Part shown: one piece after another, positions 56,200 through 64,000 of the stretch
How the letters are laid out: the number at the start of each line of letters is the position of its first letter
Numbering within the stretch: position 1 is the first letter of the stretch
From: Nitratireductor sp. GISD-1A_MAKvit
Lineage (GTDB): Bacteria > Pseudomonadota > Alphaproteobacteria > Rhizobiales > Rhizobiaceae
DNA: 64,000 bases
Reading direction: 5' to 3'
Assembly (NCBI RefSeq): GCF_040819555.1
Contig: NZ_CP161919.1
Coordinates: 124,001-188,000, forward strand
Program-made: the position numbers and the translations under genes
Notes under the pieces: generated by a model
The model's input: the letters and a program-made list of their open reading frames with translations, nothing else
Told to the model about the DNA's origin: nothing
Databases searched by the model: none

Positions 56200-56898
56200 G
56201 TGTCTTTGGGCAAGGTGACAGAAGGCGATGGTGCGGATTCAAGTGTAGCAGCCTCTGGTTCCGGGGGTAAAAACGGTAAGAGCGCTGGCGGAAAAACCGC
56301 CTCGGCTTCGGCCAAAGCCGCTTCCAGTACCGCGAAGCCCGGTGGAAAGGCTTCGGGTGCCACGCCTACGGATCCAAAAAATCTCGATCCCGAGATCCTT
56401 GAGCGCATCGCGCAGGTCCGCTCGAAGCTGCGTGAGAATTTTGGTGCCGTGGTCATGACCATGATGGCGCTGCCGCGCTATCGCAGCCAGACACTGGCCG
56501 ACATTTCCCATCTCGTTCTCGATCCCCTGATGCGTGACCGCATCGCCATGGCCTGGCCCGCCAAACCTGCGAAGGACGACAATCCGCTGGCCGACATGGC
56601 CGGGCTCGCCATCTGGGCGAGCGTGTCGGAAGAGGTCGATGCCCGCATCCGCGAGCAGATCAAGGGTGGCGTCTTTCCCGTCCGGCTCAAGCCCGAGGAC
56701 TGGACGAGCGGCAACATCAACTGGCTGCTCGATGTGATCGCGCCGGATTCGAAGACGGCGGCGTCGGTCATCGGCAATTTCAAGCAGATCATCAAGGATG
56801 GCGATCTGCGCATGCACCCCGTCATCGGCCGTCTGCTCGATGCGGAGACGCTGGAAAAAATGGGCGCCCGCAAGATGAGCGGCGGGGAGAATGGATGA
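56200..56898 (+). CDS. RTX toxin-activating lysine acyltransferase (HlyC/RtxC family)
   Basis: A 232-residue protein. Residues 1-60 are a low-complexity Ser/Gly/Ala/Lys linker; residues 65-225 match the HlyC fold. RLKPEDWTSGNINWLLDVIAP (about 162-182) aligns with HlyC's VAEDWTSGDRKWFIDWIAP, so the catalytic Asp92 of HlyC is present (about D178). The catalytic His of HlyC's SPLHRNW is replaced by Tyr94 in ALPRYRS. H104 is the nearest His. HlyC-type enzymes move acyl chains from ACP to toxin lysines in the cytoplasm. GTG start with GGGGGA upstream. The stop overlaps the open frame into the next gene by eight bases. Confidence 0.82.
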   Translation: MSLGKVTEGDGADSSVAASGSGGKNGKSAGGKTASASAKAASSTAKPGGKASGATPTDPKNLDPEILERIAQVRSKLRENFGAVVMTMMALPRYRSQTLADISHLVLDPLMRDRIAMAWPAKPAKDDNPLADMAGLAIWASVSEEVDARIREQIKGGVFPVRLKPEDWTSGNINWLLDVIAPDSKTAASVIGNFKQIIKDGDLRMHPVIGRLLDAETLEKMGARKMSGGENG

Positions 56899-57052
56899 GC
56901 TGCTGCGTTGCTCGCGAATGCTTGGTCACCGCGCCGCCAAATTTTGGCGGCCAGGCAGAAGGGACATTGTCATGATGTGTGTAGCTCTGGCCGCGACAGG
57001 AGCGGCTTCAGGTGGCATGTTGCCGGCGTCGAAATCAGAGAGGACGCAGGAA

Positions 57053-57706
57053 ATGCAGAAAGTCTACACGATCTATTGGAAACAGCCCGAGGAATACACG
57101 TCTGACCTGAGAGTGCTCGACGGAGACTTCAAACAGGTCTACCCGACAGGGTTTGAGTTCAATCCGAATTCGACCGATGTGGCCGCTGTAGGCAACATGC
57201 TGATGCAGCCCGATCGGACCTTTGTCGAAAGAATGTGGACCTATCAGGGTCTGCCAGTCGACATGACCCATGCGCCGACCAGGGTGCAATATACGGGTCG
57301 GTTGGAGGAAATGGCTGATGTGATGAGAGCCTCCAGCTGGTTCGTGGTTTCGGAACGCTTCCGCAGCGTCGTCGAGCGGCTTGAGCCCGGTAAACACCAG
57401 TTCCAGCCGGTCGAACTGGTCGATGCGGAAGGCAATCATCTGGCGCACTATTTCTGGTTGGTTCCGTGCGCCCGTGTGGACGGCATGGACCGGGAGCACA
57501 CCACACACGAGTTCTACAAGGAAAGAAGCTGGAGGCAAATTCCGGGCAAAAAGTATGTCGTCAGCCTGAAGCAGACGGCGGGGCACCACCTCTGGATCGA
57601 TCCGAGAACGAATTTCGGGACGGTCTTCATCTCACAGGAACTCCACGATGCCCTGGAAGCCGCGAATCTCGGCGGCCTGGGTTTTGGCGAATTGGACGCG
57701 ATCTGA
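57053..57706 (+). CDS. Imm11/DUF1629-like predicted immunity protein
   Basis: A 217-residue soluble protein. The C-terminal two thirds show the DUF1629 (Imm11) pattern: FVVSERFRSVVERLEPGKHQF followed by QPVEL, a hydrophobic strand YFWLVPCARVDGMDRE, GHHLWIDPRTNFGTVFISQELHDAL and LGGLGF. Imm11 proteins are predicted immunity factors of polymorphic toxin systems. The ATG at 57053 has AGAGGA eight bases upstream and starts where homology begins. A longer frame from 56891 (overlapping the acyltransferase stop) adds a 54-residue piece with a hydrophobic stretch; I consider it less likely. Lies 26 bases before the RTX gene. Confidence 0.68.
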   Translation: MQKVYTIYWKQPEEYTSDLRVLDGDFKQVYPTGFEFNPNSTDVAAVGNMLMQPDRTFVERMWTYQGLPVDMTHAPTRVQYTGRLEEMADVMRASSWFVVSERFRSVVERLEPGKHQFQPVELVDAEGNHLAHYFWLVPCARVDGMDREHTTHEFYKERSWRQIPGKKYVVSLKQTAGHHLWIDPRTNFGTVFISQELHDALEAANLGGLGFGELDAI

Positions 57707-57732
57707 GGCGCTTGTAACGAGCGAGAAGAACC

Positions 57733-60700
57733 ATGGCTTTCACGAACATCGACAAACCCGATAGTTTTCTTGGCGTCGAGTCTTTCGAGCGATCCAATGG
57801 AAGCCCTCGCAATCCGTTCGACGCGGCTCACGGCTTTGGCGATGCGTTGTGGCGCAACGCGATGGGAAACTATCAAGAGCTCCTAGACCCGAATGGAGAA
57901 TTCGGGTTCCATCAGGAAGCACGATACAATGGTGCGCTCGTTGCCAACCGTGCTGTAGACGCTGCGGTGCTAGGCACTACGGCGCACGGCAATCACGGTA
58001 AATCTGTAAACGAACTGCATTGGAGCTCAAACCCCGAAACAGATGGTATGAGCTTCGCCCAATCGATCGAAGCCGAATTCAAGGAAACTCTGAAAGACCT
58101 CAATGCAGATCTCCTCGCCGGAGATATCACCCAGGCGGAATTCGATTCCGCCGTTCGTGATGCCCGCATTAACGCCATTCTCGATCACATCGCTTTCACG
58201 AAGACGATGAAGGCTGGCTATCTCCGGCAGGACATTCTCGATGCCGCCGGTCACTCCGACATAAAGCATATCGCGATCAACGCTCAAGACCCCGCATTCG
58301 ACACCGCTGCCGAAGTCAGCGCACATAACGAGAGTATCCGCGATAGTTACAGCACGGCGACTCTCGAGCAGACCGATCTGTACCGGCAGAACCGCGCTCT
58401 GGTGGAGGAGGTTTTCGATCCTGTTTTGCGCGCGGAGGGGCCAAAAAGCCAGGCCGTGATCGATGCGGCCGACAAGGCGCTCAACCAGCGCCTCGTCGAC
58501 AACTTTGAGGATTATGCTCGCCTGTTTCCCGAGGTTGATACGCCCGACCGGGTGCGTGCGAATGTGATCGCAACGGAAGCGATCATGAGGGGCAATGCAG
58601 ACGACCTGAAGAGCTTCCACGACAGGTTGCAGAATGATCCGGATACCAGGTCGAAACTTGTCGCGCTCGAGACAAACATCCTGGATGATCTGCGCAATTC
58701 GGGCGCATTTCCCGACGGCGATCACGACAAGCTTCCCGATACAATTTCGGAGTTCTACAACGAGCTCACCCGTCACTATGTGCGGGCCAACAACTTCGAA
58801 AAGGCGCGCAGCAGCGCCGAGACCTACCATGCCGGTGTGCGCGGGCTGGATGCTGCGCTCATCGATCGTGTGAACGAAGCGTTCGACAATCGTGGCGAAA
58901 ATCTGAGGCAATCGGCAGTCGACGGAGATTCTCCCAACACCAAGGTCAAGGCCGGAGGCATCATCGGCGGCGTGGGAATGGTATTTGCGGGGCTTGCGGT
59001 CTTCACCAAATATCAGGCCGAAACCGTCGACGACCCTCAGTCTTTTGACGAATGGGCAGCCCGCAAGGCACCGCAACTCATCGCCAGCCTACCGGCCACG
59101 GCTGGTCTCGTGGGCGGCGTGGCGCTCCTGGCGATGGCCGGTCCCATGGGGCTGGCCTTTACCATCGCATTCGGCGCCGCCGAAGGCTATGTCGTATTCA
59201 AGGAATTTCTTCAAGATTACATCACGGCCAACGAGCAGTATGAGGACAACAAGCTCGTCCCGCTTGCGCGGCTGGCGCTCGATACGCTGGCGGAATTTGA
59301 GAAGACCAACATCTACAAGATGGCAGAAACGGCTGCCCGGGTGATGGCCGAATATGTCATCGAGCCGTTCTTCAAGCTGTTGACACCGGAGATACTGAGC
59401 GCAGCCGGCGAGAGCGTCCTGTTCAATCCCGGCCCCAAGGCAGGCGACCCGCTCCAAAAGAACCCGTGGCTTGTGGGTGAGGATCTTTCGATCCTCGTCG
59501 GCAATGACGAGAACGATGTTCTCATTCACTTCGGTGCCGGCGAGGCTTACGGTCTGGACGGCAATGACTGGCTGATCGCTTACAAGCCCGATTTCTACGA
59601 GGCTGGCGATCGTGTCGGGCAGGCACCGGGCGCCGGCGAAGAGGACACACGCCCGGAGGTTGATCAGGAGACTGCGCTGCTGCTCGATGGCGGGCGAGGC
59701 AACGATGTCGTTCTGGCGGCAATCGGCGAAAAGGCCGAGACGGTCGGCGGCGAAGGCCGGGACTGGATCTGGAACACGTCGAAGGGCGGCGTGATCTATG
59801 GCGACACCAAGGACGGGGCGATCGCCGGCGCCAATGGCGAGCGCGTCAGCGTTCCCGATTCCTATTGGGAATCCTCAAACCATTCCGACAATTTCTGGTA
59901 CTGGCCGGAAACCACGATCATGGATGCGCGTCCCAACGACGTGCTGAAATTCTACGGCATGCCGCTGACGGGCGGCAAGCAGGGCGTGCCGATGATCGCC
60001 TTCGGCCCCCGCGCAACTCTGGGCGGCGGCGGGCGATCTGGCGGTGCCCGATGTGCCGCTTTATTTCGATCAGTTCATGATCTTCATGAACTACATGTTC
60101 ATGGACAATGAAGATGGCGGCATCGATCTTTATGTCGTGAACGGGTTCAATGGTCTTCTGGGCCTGTTCGGGCAGGACAATTTCACCCAGGACGGCGACG
60201 GAAACAATCTCGTCGGCGCGATGAAGGTCGCCAATTACGAGGGCTATTACACCCATTGGGGCCTTGCGCTTTCGGCAATCCCCGAGGGTGATCTGGGCAT
60301 GAAATGGCTCAAGGCCAACAAGTTCCTGGCAGCACTCGCGCTCTTGCCGCCCATCATGGGCGGGCTGAACATGGTGCTTCCGCTGGTCGACCGCGTGGCG
60401 GGGCTGGCCGAGTTCGCGCGCCTGTTCGGCAAGGCCATGCTGTGGTCGACCGGTGTCGATCCGCTGGTGCTCGACCTTGATGGCGACGGCATCGAGACCG
60501 TGCGTCTGTCGGATTCGGATGCCTATTTCGATATCGATGGCGATTTCTTTGCCGAAAACACCCAGTGGATCGCTGCCGATGACGGTTTCCTGGTGTTCGA
60601 CAAATCGGGCAATGGCGCCATTGACGACATCAACGAGCTGTTCGGAAACGCCGATATGGGCGGTCTCGAAGAGCTCGCGCTCTATGATGACAACAATGAT

Positions 60701-63700
60701 GGCGTGATCGACGCCAGCGATGCCATCTATGCGCAGCTCGGTGTCTGGCGTGATCTCAATCAGGACGGTGTCTCGCAGGAAGGCGAGATCCGGACACTCG
60801 CCGATACCGGCATTGTCGAGATCCGTCTGGCCAACACCGTGATCGACAGCGAAACCCCGCAGGGCGTGCAGCTTGTCGGTCAGGGCGAATTCGTCTGGCA
60901 GGGCGGGGGACTCGGCTCGCTCTATGATGCCGTCTTCCGCGTCGATGATGTGGGCACCCGTTATCGCGGCGAGACGGGACCCGCTCCCTGGCTCAAGAAC
61001 CTCAAATTCGACAGCCGGGGCTTCGGTCAGGTCACCGATCTGGCGGTGTCGATCCACAATGATTTCGAGCTGGGCGAACTCGCCGAGCAGCGTGCCGCCG
61101 AGATGGTCACGCCCAAGCTCAAGACGCTCGTTTCCCAGGTCGGCGATGTGCTGGCCAAATGGGGATACGCGCTCAATCTCACCCGCGAGCTTACGCCCGT
61201 TCTTCTTGAGGATGACGGAGCAGGTGGCGTCAGGCTCGCCGATCGCGGCGTCTGGGTCGAGGACGCCGAAGGTGGTTACTGGACGCTGGCGAGCGGCAAT
61301 CCGGTTCGAGCCGCCAATGGCGACGAGATTGCGCGGGCGACCCTTGAGGATGTGCTTGCCATGGCCGTGGCGGGCGGCCAGAGCTGGCAGATCGAGCAGG
61401 GCTTTTCGCCCTCCAGTCGTGTCGAGGCGCTGTCTGCCCGGGCCGAGCGCCCCTATCTGGTGGAGATTGTCGAGGGGCGCGCCGTTGTCCTCGATCATGG
61501 CATCGAAAATCCCGATGGCAGCTGGCGCCTTGCCAGTGGCAATCCGGTGCTCGATTCCGGCGGGGCGGAGATCGTTTCATCCGGCCGCGAGGATATTCTC
61601 GCCATGGCAACCCAGGCCGGTCAGGAATGGCGGGTCGAGAGTTTCGGGCACAATCCCTTCGCTTCCATACCGGTGGAGGCAACAGGCGTCTATTTCATCG
61701 ATGGTGTGGCTGTCGACTATACGGTTGAGGTCACCGATGCTGACGGCACGTTCCATGTATGGGCACGAAATCTCGACCGTGCGCTTGAGCTTCAGCACAA
61801 ATATGGCACGCCATATGAGTTCAACCTGCGCAACTACGAGGTCGATTTCGACACGCTCGACGAAGTCGGTTCGACGGATGATTCCAGCTTCCGCGTCGAG
61901 CTCCTGACACCGGGCCAATTCCATTTCGCGAGCAGGCTGGTGGGGCTCGAATTCCGTCCGCAGTTCCTTTCCGCCACCATCGATCCCGCAACCGGGGTGA
62001 TCGACTACGCGCTTGGTGAGAATGGCGGGGCCAATCTCGCCAGCGACGGCACCTATGAAAGCGGCATCAAGGTGATGATCGAGATGGTCGGCCGGGTCAT
62101 GGATGAGTACATCCTGATCAGCCGCATGCTCGCCGCGCGCCTCGCATTTCAGGGCGGGTTGTCCGATTTCGCCCGCGGCATCGAATATTCCATCGAGAAG
62201 AATGCCTACCACGCAACGCAGAACCGTGAACTCGCCCCGATGTTCGAGGCGATCTTCGAAGCGGCACCCGCAGGTCACGATGCAGCCTACGACTATCTCG
62301 TGGACTGGAACGAGATCCTCTGGCAGATCTATCCCGAGTACCGGCTGAACAGCTCCGTCAACCAGAACGGCGCAACGGTGCTCATCGATCAGGCGCTCAT
62401 CATGCAGATGATGCTGCCGGCCTTCGAACAGGTCGGCATCGATCTCGACATCCGCGCGGTCGCCAATGCGCTCTCGATCAACGAGGAAATGATCATCGAT
62501 CACGCTGCGGATGCGACCGAGGTCATCGGCACGCGCGGGACCGACTATTTCTACATGACCGGTGGCGACCAGACGATCGTTGGCGGGCAGGGTGCGGATT
62601 ATTATTTCGTCGGCTCATCATCTGGCCGGGATATCATCAGGGATTATGATCTCGACGATGCGGATTCCCTGCGGCTGTCCTATGTCATGCCGGATGATGT
62701 GGTTGCGATCCGCGACGGCGAGGATCTCATCCTGCAGTTCGATGGCGGGGCCGGTGAGGTCCGCATCGTCGATCAGTTCCTGGGTGAGCTCAACGAGTAT
62801 CTCACCAATGGCGCACAGGTGGAGTCGGGCGTTACCACGATTGTCTTTGCAGACGGCACGATCTGGGATCGCAGCCGCATGGCTTTCGAGGTGGCCGACC
62901 CGCGCGACGACTACGGCACCTATCTCGGCTCCGGCTCTGCCGATGTTCTGTGGGGCGGCAAGGGCAATGACGTCCTGAGCGGAGGCGCCGGCGGCGACAT
63001 TTACGTGTTCGATTTCGGCGACGGGCAGGACACGATCAACGATCGCGGCGCGTTTTCCTTCGGGCCGCTCAAGGCCGGCATGGACATGCTCGTGTTCAAT
63101 GGTGACATCGCAAAGGAGAATGTCCGGTTGCTGCGCGATGGCGCGAGCGACGACCTCAAGATCATCCTGCTCGACAATCAGGGCCAGGAAACCGGCGACA
63201 GCATTCACGTGATCGGCCAGCTAGGCGGTTATGCGGTCTATCTTCAGGCGTTTGGCGGGCTCATACCGGGTCTCGGGGAAGACAGTTTCTTTTCACCGAC
63301 CGCGATCGAACGTTTCGTGTTTGGCGATGGCACCGCGATGGAGTTCGAGGACATCGTCTCGCAGGTGCTGAAAAACGCAAAAACCGATGGCGATGACGCG
63401 ATCTACGGGCTGCGCAACAACAACCAGCTCGATGGCGGGGCAGGCGACGATTATCTCGAAGGGCGCGAGGGTTCGGATACATACATCTATGGCCGCAACT
63501 ACGGCAGCGATGTCATTCACGACCGGGACTTTGCTCCCAAGATCTTCGGCAATGCACCGGACACGCTGCGTTTCATCGACGATTTGCGCTGGAACGATTT
63601 CGATTTTCTGCGCGACGGTTCGTCCGACACGCTGCGCCTGCGGGTAAAGGGCACCGAGGACGAGGTCGTGCTGACCGACTTCCTCGAAAACATCATCATC

Positions 63701-64000
63701 ATTGGTTACACGAACCTCATCGAGACCATCGAGTTCGGCGATGGCACGACATGGTCCTGGCTCAAATTCCTCCAGCACTATGTGACGATCGCACAGACCG
63801 CCGGTGACGACACGATCTATGGTTTTGAGCTTGTCAGCGACGATATTGATGGCGGCGCGGGCAACGATCGCCTCGAAGGCATGAGCGGAAACGACACCTA
63901 TCGTTTCGGCCTCGGCTATGGCGAAGACACGATATTCGATACATCGGGCACCGAGCGTGTGGTGCTTGAGGGCATTGAGAGCACACAGGTGACGTTCAGC
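57733..64000 (+). CDS. Giant RTX protein with FrpC-like self-processing module; truncated by the window edge, one +1 frameshift
   Basis: At least 2089 residues, no stop before the window ends. Residues 1-400: helical region without a signal peptide, as expected for a T1SS substrate. Residues 407-426 and 449-492: two Gly/Ala-rich hydrophobic segments. About 590-690: first degenerate RTX repeats (LDGGRGNDVVLAA). The frame breaks near 60006-60012; removing one C of the CCCCC gives IAFGPAQLWAAAGDLAVPDV and a frame open to the edge. About 910-1065: EF-hand module like FrpC. About 1180-1300: duplicated unit. From about 1595 on: RTX nonapeptides (GGxGxDxxx). Probably exported by the PrtD/HlyD pair, acylated by the HlyC homologue and neutralised by the Imm11-like protein. 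Confidence 0.87.
60458..60930 (+). other. FrpC-like Ca2+-dependent self-processing module inside the RTX protein
   Basis: Starts at an Asp-Pro bond (GVD-PLVLDLDGDGIETV; Asp at 60458-60460, Pro at 60461-60463, about residues 909/910). EF-hand-like loops follow (DLDGDGIET, DKSGNGAIDDINELFG, DDNNDGVIDASDA, DLNQDGVSQEGEI). The order and wording match the self-processing module of Neisseria FrpC and Actinobacillus ApxIVA, where calcium triggers cleavage of Asp-Pro and isopeptide ligation of the new Asp end to a lysine. Activity here is inferred. Confidence 0.75.
61270..61639 (+). repeat. Two copies of an approximately 42-residue unit inside the RTX protein
   Basis: Copies at 61270-61396 and 61516-61639 share the pattern W-x-LASGNPV...G-x-EI...ED-[VI]-LAMA...GQ-x-W-x-[IV]-E. 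DNA identity is moderate, so the duplication is old. I do not recognise the unit. Confidence 0.7.
62925..63950 (+). repeat. RTX nonapeptide (beta-roll) repeat blocks
   Basis: Three blocks lie at about 62940-63045 (WGGKGNDVLSGGAGGD), 63425-63520 (LDGGAGDDYLEGREGSDTYIY) and 63850-63950 (DGGAGNDRLEGMSGNDTYRF). Each is followed by a haemolysin-related segment of the type FGDG-D-T-I. An isolated block lies at 62520-62650. These bind calcium after secretion and drive folding. Confidence 0.88.

Noticed and set aside
56891..57706. A 271-residue reading of the gene before the RTX protein, with an N-terminal hydrophobic stretch, as a FrpD-like lipoprotein (FrpD is encoded just before FrpC and has a similar length)
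   Set aside because: There is no lipobox Cys after the hydrophobic stretch, no sequence resemblance to FrpD that I can see, and a better RBS and the start of DUF1629-like homology are at 57053.
59990..60030. Programmed ribosomal frameshifting in the RTX gene
   Set aside because: There is no slippery heptamer or obvious pseudoknot, and the same class of +1 event occurs in six unrelated metabolic genes.

Overview
The window looks like chromosome of a high-GC alphaproteobacterium of the order Hyphomicrobiales (Phyllobacteriaceae/Mesorhizobium/Nitratireductor-like). This is an inference from the rhizobial style of the aerobic cobalamin cluster, the thiCOSGE order under a TPP riboswitch, several classes of rhizobial intergenic palindromic repeats, and protein motif patterns. 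No rRNA, tRNA, insertion sequence, phage or CRISPR was seen.

Layout. 1-5.1 kb: an Lrp/AsnC regulator and a polyamine-type ABC transporter (binding protein, ATPase, two permeases), with mosaic palindromic repeats between its genes. 5.1-14.1 kb: an IclR regulator and a divergent operon for non-phosphorylative L-fucose uptake and oxidation (dehydrogenases, mutarotase, lactonase, dehydratase, RbsABC-type importer), with a clear palindromic operator. 14.3-15.6 kb: a COG0523 zinc-type GTPase behind a probable Zur box. 15.7-36.3 kb: an almost complete aerobic cobalamin cluster. It has a long leftward run cobW-N-G-H-I-J-(K on the other strand)-L-E-M-A-B-V-T-F, two divergent cobalamin riboswitches, a HupE/UreJ-like metal transporter, cobP, cobO, cobD, cobC and a tyrosine-phosphatase-like gene. 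36.3-47.4 kb: NhaC antiporter, LLM oxidoreductase, CaiB-type CoA transferase with HMG-CoA-lyase-like enzyme, GntR regulator and TctABC tripartite transporter, purU and an inositol-dehydrogenase-like gene. 47.4-52.7 kb: thiC-thiO-thiS-thiG-thiE-thiD under a TPP riboswitch. 52.9-64.0 kb: a type I secretion island with a PrtD-type ABC exporter, HlyD-type adaptor, HlyC-family toxin acyltransferase, Imm11/DUF1629-like immunity protein and a giant RTX protein that runs off the right edge.

The most interesting system is this last island. Its giant protein carries two glycine-rich hydrophobic segments, an EF-hand module closely resembling the FrpC self-processing module with the scissile Asp-Pro in place, a duplicated approximately 42-residue unit, and C-terminal RTX beta-roll repeats. 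It is preceded by an acyltransferase in which the HlyC catalytic His position reads as Tyr, and by a predicted immunity protein. Together this looks like a secreted, possibly acylated and self-processing antibacterial or adhesive toxin with self-immunity.

A second observation changes how the whole window should be read. Seven otherwise intact genes (polyamine permease, polyamine binding protein, SDR, cobW, tctC, thiC, RTX giant) each carry a single +1 frameshift. Every one can be repaired by removing one base from a G run directly 5' of CC (a GGCC site on one strand). This looks like systematic sequencing error at one motif rather than seven pseudogenes.
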